Shown piece by piece: positions 16,447 to 25,259 of a stretch of DNA of 64,000 nucleotides. The DNA is from an uncultured Prevotellaceae bacterium (GTDB taxonomy: Bacteria > Bacteroidota > Bacteroidia > Bacteroidales > Bacteroidaceae): contig OMZE01000009.1 of assembly GCA_900315455.1 (NCBI GenBank), positions 21,588-85,587 on the forward strand. The letters run 5' to 3'. Every line of letters starts with the position of its first letter. Position 1 is the first letter of the stretch. The notes below the pieces were generated by a model. That model did no database searches, was not told the DNA's origin, and saw only the letters and a list, made by a program, of their open reading frames with translations. The position numbers and the translations under genes are program-made.

Positions 16447-19005
16447 TTACAACCGGCTCTTCTCCGCATTGCCGGCACCAGTGCCCTTATACTTCGACGG
16501 GGTGACATTGAAACGATAGCGCAGCGAGAGGGTAACACAGCGGGAGTCGTTGTCTTCCACCTTTCGGAACATCATGCGGTTGCTATAGAGCGTGAAGCGG
16601 TTGATGCCGCCATTGAAAAGGTCGTTGCCCGTCAGTTTGACGTTCAGGCGGTGCTTGAAGAAGTCCTTGCTGACACTGAGCGAGAGCATCGCATTGGTGC
16701 AGTCAAACCAAGCGTTCTGCTGATGGCCGTGAGTGTTCATATTGAAGTCAGCCTGAATCAGCCAGTCGTGAGGCAAGGTAAGAATGTTGCCTAATTGCAA
16801 TGTCATCATCGGATGGTTGAAACTTTTCTGCTTGCCGAGGAACTCCGCCTTGAACCATGATTTCATCAGTGATACATTGTATTGGGGTGTCCACGTGGCC
16901 TGCCCCATTCTGATGTTCTTCTGTGCCCCCAGCGTTACGGTGAGCCAATCGGCGTGGTCGTAGTTCTTGTGTGTCACATGATTGACTTTCGAGTCCTCTT
17001 CCATGCTTTCCACCGTGTGTAGGATGGGGTCTACACAATGTGAGAAGTTTGTTGTCAGGTAGAGCCATTTCCACATCACTGTCGCATTCAGATTGTGATA
17101 TTTGATGGGCTTCAGGTAGGGGTTTCCCGTTTGTTGGTTGAGACGGTTCTCGTAGGTGACGTCGCTGCTCAACTGCCAGTAGGATGGGCGTGTGGAGCGT
17201 TTGGAATAACTGACGGAAAGTTGTACTTCCTTCAACTTTCCAGATGCAGATATGGAAGGGAAGAAATCATTGTAAGTGCGACATTGGTCATCGCGGCGAA
17301 CACCACTCACAAAATATTCCGATTCCACATGTTCGTAACGCAGGCCAACGGTTAGTTGGACGCGAGCCAGTTGCTGTCGCAGTTCCACAAACGGCGCAAT
17401 ATTGTTCTCATGCTGCTCGTTGTTGCTGTTGGAAATATAGCCTTCGGGGTTTTCGAACTGGCTGTGCCAACGGGTGCTGGTGTATTCCTCACCTACCTCT
17501 ACCTGTCCTTTCCATAACGGATGGCTCACAATCAGTTTTTCCGCCAATAGATTGCTGCGCGTCACGCTCTCGGTGTTGACGTCACGGTTTTCATATTCAG
17601 CGCTCAGTTCTTGCTGATGGTTACGACCCAATTGTTTGCGGAAAGTATAATCTGCGTTGAAGTCTATGCTAAACTGACCTACCTTTCCCGTGTAGTAGAG
17701 ATTTACCTGATGATTGGGTGCGTTTTTGTTACGTCTTACACTGCTGTTCTGCAGATGGTCGTAGTATATGCCATCGGCCAGCAGACCGTCGTCATACTCA
17801 GAATGCCTTTTCACGTAGTCATAAGTGTGCTGATAGAATCCGCCAAAGGAATTATTGTCATCCAACTGATAGTTGAATCCCATACGTCCTTCAAAGAAAG
17901 GATTTTGCCTTGTGCTTTTCTCATTATTATTGATGACCCACAAGGTGTCTGCAAAAACGGTCTGTTGGAACTCGCAGCGCCTCCAGTAGTTGTTGTATGC
18001 CCCAAAGAGATTGGCGAACAATTCCAGCCCTCCTGTACGATACGTCAGGTTGGCGCGCTCGTTGTTGGCATAGCCATGCCCCTTGCGGCTCCAAGAGGTC
18101 AGTTCCACGCCCAGACCTTCGCCGGCAGCACGCTTGGTATGGATGATGATGACAGCATTCACCGAGGCGTCATAGCGGGCACCGGGATTCTGTATCACCT
18201 CCACGTTGCGGATGAAGTCCGACTGGATGTTTCGCAGTTCGTTCAGGTCTGTCAACTTGCGGCTGTTCAGGTAAATCAAGGGAACTCCCTTCCCCAAAAT
18301 CTCATAATTCTCGCCTTTTTTCGAAATCATCGGCACACGCGAGAGCACATCCTCTGCCGTGCCTATCCGCTCCATTACCGTGCCCTCCACGTTCATCACC
18401 AAGGCGTTGCCTTTGAGTTGCACCTTGGGGCGTTCTCCCGTCACCACCGCTCCGTTGAGGGTATGGGCTTCAGGCTGCATCCTTATCCTTCCCACATCCG
18501 TGTTGTTGCAACGTTTGTATATGGTCTTATAGCCTACGAAGGAGATGCGGGCCAGCACGGTTTGCTGTTCACAGGGAATGACGAAGACGCCACTCTCGTT
18601 GGTCACGCCACCCGCCTGCAGCGTGGAATCCTGTGGCGAGAGCAGCGCTACGTTGACGTAGGCCATGGGCAGTCCGGCTTCATCCACGACGGTGCCTTTG
18701 TAGCGGATGTCGGTCTTCTGCAGGCACTCCACGGTGATTTCCGTGCTGTCGATGCTCATGCGTATGGGATAGAAGCCTATCATCTGGCGAATAGCATCAG
18801 GCACTGTCTTGCGGTGCACGGAGGTCGTGATGCGGAAGTCTTCCAACTCATTGTAGAGGAAATTGATTTCATAGTCTTGGCATTGGCTGTTCAACTCTCG
18901 CAAGGCATCGCTGAACGACACGTTATTGTAATCGCGGGTGATGCGCTGGGCAGTTATCGAAATAGCCACACAAGTAAATATCAGAAGGATGATAACTCTT
19001 TTCAT
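16447..19005 (-). CDS. TonB-dependent receptor with STN-like signalling domain
   Basis: 852 residues from ATG 19005 (MKRVIILLIFTCVAISITAQ; upstream codons lack signal-peptide character). Residues about 22-95 resemble an STN (secretin/TonB N-terminal) domain: VSFSDALRELNSQCQDYEIN and TVPDAIRQMIGFYPIRMSID. Next is a CarboxypepD_reg-like domain (IRYKGTVVDEAGLPMAYVNV), a plug (AEDVLSRVPMISKKGENYEI, VEVIQNPGARYDASVNAVI) and an outer-membrane barrel. With the sigma and anti-sigma genes directly upstream it forms a cell-surface signalling unit: ligand binding outside would be passed by the STN domain to the FecR-like protein. Ligand unknown. Confidence 0.9.
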   Translation of the reverse strand: MKRVIILLIFTCVAISITAQRITRDYNNVSFSDALRELNSQCQDYEINFLYNELEDFRITTSVHRKTVPDAIRQMIGFYPIRMSIDSTEITVECLQKTDIRYKGTVVDEAGLPMAYVNVALLSPQDSTLQAGGVTNESGVFVIPCEQQTVLARISFVGYKTIYKRCNNTDVGRIRMQPEAHTLNGAVVTGERPKVQLKGNALVMNVEGTVMERIGTAEDVLSRVPMISKKGENYEILGKGVPLIYLNSRKLTDLNELRNIQSDFIRNVEVIQNPGARYDASVNAVIIIHTKRAAGEGLGVELTSWSRKGHGYANNERANLTYRTGGLELFANLFGAYNNYWRRCEFQQTVFADTLWVINNNEKSTRQNPFFEGRMGFNYQLDDNNSFGGFYQHTYDYVKRHSEYDDGLLADGIYYDHLQNSSVRRNKNAPNHQVNLYYTGKVGQFSIDFNADYTFRKQLGRNHQQELSAEYENRDVNTESVTRSNLLAEKLIVSHPLWKGQVEVGEEYTSTRWHSQFENPEGYISNSNNEQHENNIAPFVELRQQLARVQLTVGLRYEHVESEYFVSGVRRDDQCRTYNDFFPSISASGKLKEVQLSVSYSKRSTRPSYWQLSSDVTYENRLNQQTGNPYLKPIKYHNLNATVMWKWLYLTTNFSHCVDPILHTVESMEEDSKVNHVTHKNYDHADWLTVTLGAQKNIRMGQATWTPQYNVSLMKSWFKAEFLGKQKSFNHPMMTLQLGNILTLPHDWLIQADFNMNTHGHQQNAWFDCTNAMLSLSVSKDFFKHRLNVKLTGNDLFNGGINRFTLYSNRMMFRKVEDNDSRCVTLSLRYRFNVTPSKYKGTGAGNAEKSRL

Positions 19006-19077
19006 TTGCTCTTGTATTTGTTGTACCCCTCGGCTTAAGCCGTTCCCCGTTTGGCGGGGACACTCAAATCTCATGGC

Positions 19078-19812
19078 CTATTCTACGATGATGGTGTTGT
19101 TTTCAAGCCTTATGGTCAGGCTTTCGAAACGGTTCAACTTCTCTATGGCGTGCTGAAGGCCATCCTCTTGTTTCCACACGAAGTGGAAGCGCAGTTCGCG
19201 GGCCGACTCATTCTCGAACGCCACCTCTGTATGATAGAACGATGCGATATGCGGAAGCATCTCGTCGAGGCGCACATTGTCGAAGACCACGGGTTGCACG
19301 GCGGCATCCTGTGTTGCCGTAATGGCCGTGTCGGTTCTGAACGTATCTGTTGGTGCCGTTTGCTGCTGCGGTGTCATCGGCGTCTCCTGCCTGGGCGATT
19401 TCACATCGCCTTCCACGCCGCTGTGCCATCTCACGAAGTGGATGGCGGCAAAGGCAATGCCCGACACCACCAGCAAGCCTATGAAAGAAGCCACCTTTGG
19501 CCGATTGAAGATGGAAAAATGATGATTGAAAATGGCGTTCAGCCCATGGTAATTTGATGTTTGATGCTGTTGTTTCACATCGCTTCCTTCATCGAAGTGT
19601 TGGGCAGCAAACTTATTCCACTCCTCCTCCACGTCACATTCCTGCCCTTGCAACTCTTCATGCTTGAAGGCACGTTTGGCAAATGCCATCTGTTCCACCA
19701 GTTCACGCATCTGGGGGTCGTCGAGAGCCTGTTGCAACTCTTGGTCAGTTGCCTGCCCGGGGTGCTCCTGCAACTCCAGGAGCCGCTCTATTAGTTGTTT
19801 TTCCGTCATCAT
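19078..19812 (-). CDS. FecR-like anti-sigma factor
   Basis: 244 residues. A cytoplasmic helical N-terminus (1-100) leads to a transmembrane helix (VASFIGLLVVSGIAFAAIHF, about 128-148), a Thr/Pro/Gln-rich periplasmic linker, and a C-terminal domain like DUF4974 (VVFDNVRLDEMLPHIASFYH ... LRFHFVWK). That domain usually docks with the STN domain of the paired receptor. It lacks the full central FecR domain, so it is a short form. It lies 5 bases after the sigma gene and 72 bases before the receptor gene. Confidence 0.82.
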   Translation of the reverse strand: MMTEKQLIERLLELQEHPGQATDQELQQALDDPQMRELVEQMAFAKRAFKHEELQGQECDVEEEWNKFAAQHFDEGSDVKQQHQTSNYHGLNAIFNHHFSIFNRPKVASFIGLLVVSGIAFAAIHFVRWHSGVEGDVKSPRQETPMTPQQQTAPTDTFRTDTAITATQDAAVQPVVFDNVRLDEMLPHIASFYHTEVAFENESARELRFHFVWKQEDGLQHAIEKLNRFESLTIRLENNTIIVE

Positions 19813-19817
19813 ATGGC

Positions 19818-20309
19818 TTACTGTATTGATTTCAAATGCAATCTGATTTTTTCTATCGACTCACGCAGATGGTGGTGCACGGTTTGTCGGCTGACGCCCA
19901 AGGTGTCGGCCACCTCCTGGCAGGTCATTTCACGCAGGTAGCGCAGTCGGAAAATCTGCCGGCTCATCGGCGGAAGATGGTTGTCCACATACTGCATCAG
20001 TTCCGTCATACGCCATTGTTCGCTGTCGGTCATCGTCGGTGCTGTGGCAGCAACGGAGAGCAGGCGCACCAACCGCTCGCGCACCTTTTTCCGTTCTATC
20101 ACGTTCCGGCATTGGTTGCGCACGCCTGTTAGCAGATAGGCCTCAGTGGTTTCGGGGCGCAAGGTGGCACCACTGGCCAACAGGTGTGAGAAGACCTCGC
20201 TCACCACGTCCTTGCTCTCATCCTCGTCGTAGAGGATAGAAGCCGCCAGACGGTACATCCGCATATAGTGCTGCTTGAAAATGAGTTCGATGTCGTTTTT
20301 TGTCATCAT
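19818..20309 (-). CDS. ECF-type RNA polymerase sigma factor
   Basis: 163 residues (start 20309 or the next Met at 20306). Region 2 is seen near the start (IFKQHYMRMYRLAASILYDE, VSEVFSHLLASG) and region 4 at the end (MSRQIFRLRYLREMTCQEVA, GVSRQTVHHHLRESIEKIR). It begins the unit sigma / anti-sigma / TonB receptor and should be released when the receptor binds its ligand. No TANNTTTG box was seen upstream, so the gene may use another promoter type, perhaps its own. Confidence 0.9.
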   Translation of the reverse strand: MMTKNDIELIFKQHYMRMYRLAASILYDEDESKDVVSEVFSHLLASGATLRPETTEAYLLTGVRNQCRNVIERKKVRERLVRLLSVAATAPTMTDSEQWRMTELMQYVDNHLPPMSRQIFRLRYLREMTCQEVADTLGVSRQTVHHHLRESIEKIRLHLKSIQ

Positions 20310-20426
20310 GCGTTTCAGGCTTACGCCAATCCTTTTTCTGGAAATTTCGAAATTGTCATTTGTCTATAATACAGTTCAGGGCAGCAAAGTGTAAAGTGAA
20401 AAGTGAGTTTTTTTGTTCTTCCTACA

Positions 20427-20468
20427 ACAATCATCCCTCCCGCCATGGTAGGCAAGAGGGACGATTGT
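20427..20468. terminator. Stem-loop downstream of the patatin gene
   Basis: A 13-bp stem (20427-20439 with 20456-20468, one G:U pair) with a 16-nt loop. It lies about 80 bases after the patatin gene stop on the minus strand and before the sigma gene start. There is no U-tract in that direction, so termination is only likely. Confidence 0.4.
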
Positions 20469-20549
20469 GGGTTATTGGGGTTGGTGGTCATGCCGTTTCG
20501 CCGGCACAGTCGGAATGGGCATGACAGGGATAAACCATCTTCCGTAGTT

Positions 20550-22844
20550 TTAGAACTCGAATCCTAAGTTCACGTACAAATATGGCTTTTTGGTGTAGGT
20601 GCTGTAGCCCAATGAAGCGCCAAGCGGACCAAACATGGTGTCGATGTAATAGGCCAACTGAGCACCAAGCACGGTGCGGTGGTCGAGAATCTCCTTCAGC
20701 ACGCGCGACTGCTGTGCCCCTGCTAAGCGTAACAGCAGGTAGTGCTTGTTGCCCATACGCAGTTGCGACTGCAACTGGGCTGCTATGAATTGGCGGCCTA
20801 CGTGTTCCAGGTTGCCGATGCCGGCAAAGGGCATCTGTTGTTCCACGTAGTGTCCGAACCACTCTCCGCCTACCGTGTTTTCAAATCCTGTAGGCACGTT
20901 GGCGCCGAGGAGCAGTCGCCCATAGAACATGGGCTGAAGGGTGAAACGGCTGCCGAAGGTGAACGACTTGCGCCAGTTGGCTCTTACGTCGCTCATGCCT
21001 GCCTTGCCATCGAGTTGTGCGAAGTTGTCGGTCATGTAGGCATATTCGGCGTAGAACCGCGACCCGCGTGTGGGGAAAGACCAATTGTCTTCGCTGTTGT
21101 AGTTCACCCTTGCGCGATAACTGAAGAAGTGCTCGTCCTTGAGGTCGACATCGAGCACGTGCTCTGCCTCCAGTGTGTTGCGGTAGTGCATATAGTCATA
21201 CCTTACTCCCATCTGTAGGTTAAAGTGCTTGAGGTCGAGGTTGATAGGTATAACTTCCGCCTGCAACTGGTTGTAGAGGATGTTGTAGGAGAGGTCGCCC
21301 TCCTTGTAGATGTCTACGTCGTTTCGGTAGAAGCCAACCACTGTTCGCGGACAGGTGAGGGTCTGTGTGTGCGCAGTCAGTTCACCCTTTACCATATTGC
21401 GCTTGCCCAGTCGTAGGGTGACGTCGATGTCCATCGGCACCGCTGCCTTGATGGGGAAGTCGGCCCCCAGTTGCACGGCGGCATACTCCTCTGAGTCGTA
21501 GCGCAGTCCCACATACGCCTGGTTGGTCTTGCGGTTTCCGGCGGTGAGTATCACGCGCACACCGGTGCCGTCGGGCTCGAGCCGGCACTCTGCCGTCTGG
21601 TAGAACAAGTCCATTCGCATGGTGGTGGTGAGTTCTTGCTGCATTTTGGCATCTATAGTGTCGTGCTTCAGTGACGACGACAAGTCTATCATGTGGCGTG
21701 ATGGGTTCCTCACATCTTCTACGGTGCTGCGGATGCCGAACTTATGTTTGATGAACTGCACGTCTTGTGGTGTCATGTTCTCGAAGACGTAGCCCGTGAC
21801 ACGATGTTTGTCGGTCATCACGGTGGGGTTCTTGGGATGCCGTTTTTTGGGTATGAAGGAGTCGTTGATGCCGATGAGTTTTTTCAGTGCCTTCAGGTCG
21901 TCCCAATGCCTCATGGCTTCTTCCTCGCCCCTGCGGATGAGTGTATCGATGGCTGTGAGCGAGAAACTGGCGGCATTGTAGCCTTTCGTGTCCACCTTCA
22001 CGTGCAGGTCGGTAATGGCAAGGTTCTCGTCGAGTTTGTTCTTACAGTTCACGTCAATGATTTGGCTGAGGATGCTCATCGTGCGCCCCATGTCGTTGGC
22101 AATCTTCGGTTCTCCCTGCACGGTGACGCCGATGATGATGTCGGCCCCCATCTCGCGTGCGATATCCGCGGGATAGTTGTTGCGCAGTCCGCCGTCTACC
22201 AGCACCATGTCGCCCATTCTTACCGGCGAGAATGCTGCGGGGATGGCCATTGAGGCCCGCATGGCTACAGGAAGTCGCCCGCTGTGGAAATCATACTCCG
22301 AGTTGTCGATGACATTGGTGGCGACGCAGGCGAAGGGGATGGGAAGGTCGCTTGAGAAATCAAGAGAGTCGGTGTACCCGTAGCACAGTTGCTGGAACAG
22401 TTCTGCGAGGTTCTTGCCTTGTATGATACCCCCGTCGTTATAGTTGCGTTTGCCCACCGTGATGCCTCGGCTGAATGCGTAGGTGTTCTGCTTCTTTCGG
22501 TCGGCCAGGCTCTGTTTCGTCAGGTCCTCCTTGTCGGTGATGACGTAACTCCAATCCTGCACCCTCACCATGGAGTCGAGCGAGTTGGCATTATACCCGA
22601 TGGCATAGAGTCCGCCGATGATGCTGCCCATCGACGTTCCCGTGACGATGTCGATGGGTATCCCAGCCCGCTCCAACACTTTCAGCACTCCGATGTGGGC
22701 CATGCCTTTTGCTCCTCCGCCGCTCAGCACCACGGCCACTTTTTTCCTCCCGTCATCAGATTTAGTTGTGATGCTGTCGCTTTGTGCGCTTATTGTGCCA
22801 CACATCAGTGCTGCCACAGCCATTGTCAATAGCGTCTTTTTCAT
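20550..22844 (-). CDS. Patatin-like phospholipase fused to an outer-membrane barrel
   Basis: 764 residues with signal peptide (1-20). The patatin domain (about 34-330) has the oxyanion loop GGGAKG (42-47), nucleophile Ser71 in GTSMG, and the DGG motif with catalytic Asp217. Residues about 400-764 form a BamA/surface-antigen type region (POTRA-like TAGNRKTNQAYVGLRY, then barrel strands such as DNWSFPTRGSRFYAEYAYMT) ending in Phe, as expected for outer-membrane insertion. This is the layout of the PlpD-type class V autotransporter family, which exposes or releases a lipase. A 47-residue membrane protein gene lies 33 bases upstream, probably in the same transcript. Confidence 0.9.
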   Translation of the reverse strand: MKKTLLTMAVAALMCGTISAQSDSITTKSDDGRKKVAVVLSGGGAKGMAHIGVLKVLERAGIPIDIVTGTSMGSIIGGLYAIGYNANSLDSMVRVQDWSYVITDKEDLTKQSLADRKKQNTYAFSRGITVGKRNYNDGGIIQGKNLAELFQQLCYGYTDSLDFSSDLPIPFACVATNVIDNSEYDFHSGRLPVAMRASMAIPAAFSPVRMGDMVLVDGGLRNNYPADIAREMGADIIIGVTVQGEPKIANDMGRTMSILSQIIDVNCKNKLDENLAITDLHVKVDTKGYNAASFSLTAIDTLIRRGEEEAMRHWDDLKALKKLIGINDSFIPKKRHPKNPTVMTDKHRVTGYVFENMTPQDVQFIKHKFGIRSTVEDVRNPSRHMIDLSSSLKHDTIDAKMQQELTTTMRMDLFYQTAECRLEPDGTGVRVILTAGNRKTNQAYVGLRYDSEEYAAVQLGADFPIKAAVPMDIDVTLRLGKRNMVKGELTAHTQTLTCPRTVVGFYRNDVDIYKEGDLSYNILYNQLQAEVIPINLDLKHFNLQMGVRYDYMHYRNTLEAEHVLDVDLKDEHFFSYRARVNYNSEDNWSFPTRGSRFYAEYAYMTDNFAQLDGKAGMSDVRANWRKSFTFGSRFTLQPMFYGRLLLGANVPTGFENTVGGEWFGHYVEQQMPFAGIGNLEHVGRQFIAAQLQSQLRMGNKHYLLLRLAGAQQSRVLKEILDHRTVLGAQLAYYIDTMFGPLGASLGYSTYTKKPYLYVNLGFEF

Positions 22845-22877
22845 TTTCTATGCTTTTGCAGGTAAATACTTTGGGGT

Positions 22878-23021
22878 TCACTCCAAATCTTCCTTCCTTC
22901 CCAGCATATTCAGGGAGATGTGAAGGTTAACGGCGGCACAGCCCAGGGCTGCCAGGGCAATCCATAGAACGAAAAGGTCCTTGACCACTTCCTTCTTTTC
23001 ATTGACAGTTTTCTTTTTCAT
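22878..23021 (-). CDS. 47-residue single-pass membrane protein
   Basis: ATG 23021 opens a 47-codon frame to a TGA at 22880-22878. The protein starts MKKKTVNEKKEVVKDLF, a strongly positive end, continues into a hydrophobic helix (LFVLWIALAALGCAAVNLHI, residues 16-35) and ends in a charged tail (GRKEDLE). The charge pattern suggests a cytoplasmic N-terminus. It sits between the -7 box at 23069-23076 and the patatin gene start (33 bases apart), so it is probably the first gene of that transcript. I do not recognise the family. Confidence 0.55.
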   Translation of the reverse strand: MKKKTVNEKKEVVKDLFVLWIALAALGCAAVNLHISLNMLGRKEDLE

Positions 23022-23068
23022 AGAAGCGTAATTTCTTGATTATTTATTAATTGCAAACTCACCCAGGA

Positions 23069-23076
23069 CAAAGTTA
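23069..23076 (-). promoter_or_regulatory. Bacteroidota -7 box (TAACTTTG) for the small membrane protein / patatin unit
   Basis: Minus strand TAACTTTG lies 47 bases before the ATG at 23021. No clear -33 TTTG. The surrounding 22845-23181 stretch holds this box and the 47-codon gene only. Confidence 0.45.
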
Positions 23077-23181
23077 CTGATTATTTTTGTATTGCCGACG
23101 ATTTCTGCAAGTTATTTTGACGCCATGACGGAAAAATATACCATAAAAGCCCCTTCCAAACGCTAATATTATCGCGACCGG

Positions 23182-24921
23182 TTATCTGCCGCCACCGCCA
23201 CCGCCGCCGGAGTAGCCGCCACCGCCGCCGATTGAAGAATAGTTGGAGAAGCCGGAGGAAGACATGGAACGGTCTGCCATACGTTCAATAGCACTGGTAG
23301 TGGCGGTGTAAATGGAGTCGCTGAACATATAGATCACGTCACTCTTATCAACTGTTGGTGACGCATCAAGGCTCTTGGTGATGTTGGAAAGTTGAAGATA
23401 CTCCGGACAAATGGTCTCCATATCCTTCCTCACCTGGTCGGCCAGTCCGAAGAACTCGGCGTAAACCAGATACTGGTCCCAAAGTCCCACCTCCATTGTT
23501 CCGCGCTCGTTGAGCAAGGTGAAGTCCTGCAAGAAAGATTTCAGTCCGAAGAGATGTGCGGCATGCTTTTGTGTGTATTCATCGTCAGACTTTCCTTCCA
23601 ACGCCTTCATGAAGTTTTGGATGTCGGTTTTATTGCTCTTCTTCCTGCACCAGTTGTCAAATTCTTTTGGCTGCAGCACCAGGTCATCGCCCGATGCCAG
23701 TGTGAGCAACTTCAACACATGACAAGCCATGCGGTCGTCGCCTTTGGCATTCTGGTCGATCTCTTTCAATGGATGGACAATTTTCAGCATCTCCCTTACC
23801 TCCTGCTCATATTTCTCGCGTACGATAGTCACGTCGCCCTTAGCCATGAGTTTCAGCAGCAAGGCACCAATGACATTCTGGTTGCTCATGCCGTAGAAAT
23901 AGGACAGGTCGTCTATCATCGTCTTATTCTTAACCAGTGTCCAGTCTTTCTCCACTTCACGGAAGTAATTGTCTTTTGCTATGCCGAGTTTCTTTCGCTT
24001 ACGCCATTTGCGCAGCGGTGCAAGCGACACCACCCACCATGCAGCACACAGCAACATCCATACCAAGGAAAACAACAAATTAACCACCAGGTCGATGCAG
24101 AAATACGCAAAGATTCCAAGCAAAACTACAAAGCCAAACAACACCCAGTCCCAAAAGCCCCAGTCATCTTCCTCGGCATTGCCCTTCAGGAAGTCGCTGC
24201 CGTCGAGAGCCCTCTGCTTGCGGCTCTCCCAACTCTCGTCGGAGGTTGTCGCCGGCTGAAACATCTCCTTGTCGAACTCTAGCATGACAATCATCCGCTT
24301 GCCTTTGCTTAAAGGACCGTTGGGAGTGGCCACGATGCTGTTGCCCTCGAACACGATGTCTCCCTCATAGCCAAAAGCCCAGCGGCGTGTGTTGGCTTCA
24401 GAGAGCAGGATACCGTCGTCTGCAGTAATGACAATCCGTGCCTGCTCCACTGTGCAGTCCATATCTAAAAAGCAGTGGTTGAACCCGTCGTTTGTATCGT
24501 AGGCTTTTACAAGGTTTGTCAGATTGTAACGCACCACGTACTCGTGCTCACCCCAGTCGCCGAAGCCCCAGCACACTTCCTGGTCGTTGTTGGCAAGTCC
24601 GCACTTGCCTGCCTTTTCTTCACGACTGGCATCCAAATCCCACTCGCTGAGGGTCTCGAAGGGCACAAGTCCCGACTGTCCCGGCACATATCCCACAACC
24701 GAGAGATTTTCTATGTGTATGCCGTCGATGCTGCGGTGCTCCACATACCACTCCGTTTTTGCGTCGCTGTCGTCGAGGTTGATGAGCCAGTGCTCCTCTA
24801 TGGCTGCCGTACCATCCTTATGGAGAACGGCCTTGACATCAATCCGCTTTACAACGCTTGCCATACTCTCCACCGAAGGGAGTACCGCCAGAAATGACAG
24901 CAATGCTATCCAGAGTTTCAT
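23182..24921 (-). CDS. DUF2207-type membrane protein with Gly-rich C-terminus
   Basis: 579 residues from ATG 24921 (MKLWIALLSFLAVLPSVES; an ATG three codons earlier at 24930 is also possible). The N-terminal exported part (about 22-240) is beta-rich and has the DUF2207 look (IDVKAVLHKDGTAAIEEHW, VRYNLTNLVKAYDTNDGFNH). Two membrane helices follow at about 265-325 (WVLFGFVVLLGIFAYFCIDL, SLVWMLLCAAWWVVSLAPL), then a cytoplasmic region and a C-terminus of GGGGGYSGGGGGGGR. The family is widespread in bacteria and has no assigned function. The gene appears to be monocistronic with a -7 box at 25074-25081 and a long leader of about 145 nt. Confidence 0.85.
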   Translation of the reverse strand: MKLWIALLSFLAVLPSVESMASVVKRIDVKAVLHKDGTAAIEEHWLINLDDSDAKTEWYVEHRSIDGIHIENLSVVGYVPGQSGLVPFETLSEWDLDASREEKAGKCGLANNDQEVCWGFGDWGEHEYVVRYNLTNLVKAYDTNDGFNHCFLDMDCTVEQARIVITADDGILLSEANTRRWAFGYEGDIVFEGNSIVATPNGPLSKGKRMIVMLEFDKEMFQPATTSDESWESRKQRALDGSDFLKGNAEEDDWGFWDWVLFGFVVLLGIFAYFCIDLVVNLLFSLVWMLLCAAWWVVSLAPLRKWRKRKKLGIAKDNYFREVEKDWTLVKNKTMIDDLSYFYGMSNQNVIGALLLKLMAKGDVTIVREKYEQEVREMLKIVHPLKEIDQNAKGDDRMACHVLKLLTLASGDDLVLQPKEFDNWCRKKSNKTDIQNFMKALEGKSDDEYTQKHAAHLFGLKSFLQDFTLLNERGTMEVGLWDQYLVYAEFFGLADQVRKDMETICPEYLQLSNITKSLDASPTVDKSDVIYMFSDSIYTATTSAIERMADRSMSSSGFSNYSSIGGGGGYSGGGGGGGR

Positions 24922-25073
24922 TATTCTCATTTCTATCTTTATTACGCAGCCATTTATGTGAATGATTTGCATCAGTTGTTGGACAACTAAAGAGGCCAAG
25001 AACCTTTACACATCAGACTTTTCACCTACCTTGTTGCTGCATTTCGGGACAGGCAAAATTGTCTATGGTGTGG

Positions 25074-25081
25074 CAAAGGTA
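25074..25081 (-). promoter_or_regulatory. Bacteroidota -7 box (TACCTTTG) of the DUF2207 gene
   Basis: Minus strand TACCTTTG about 150 bases before the ATG at 24921; no confident -33 element. Confidence 0.4.
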
Positions 25082-25194
25082 ATCATAAATTCTGAGAAAA
25101 GCCCCAATTAGGTGGTATATTCAACAGAAGTTGCATATTCTATCGGATTGCGTACGCCATCACGTCCCCGTGACCGCTTTCATAACGTCGTACG

Positions 25195-25248
25195 TAAAAT
25201 GACATGGTAATGGATAGGTGATGAGGTTATCTTTGCCATGTCATTTTA
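25195..25248 (+). promoter_or_regulatory. Promoter framed by a 13-bp perfect inverted repeat (candidate operator)
   Basis: The arms TAAAATGACATGG (25195-25207) and CCATGTCATTTTA (25236-25248) are exact complements 28 bases apart. A TATCTTTG -7 box (25228-25235) touches the right arm, so the right arm would cover the transcription start. The start codon of the winged-helix gene follows at 25260. The layout is typical for an operator at which a protein, possibly the gene's own product, blocks transcription. Confidence 0.7.
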
Positions 25249-25259
25249 ATATTTTCACC

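Noticed and set aside
17611-19038. 475-codon open frame on the + strand
   Set aside because: Antisense to the TonB receptor with clear plug and barrel motifs; no start context or recognisable motif.
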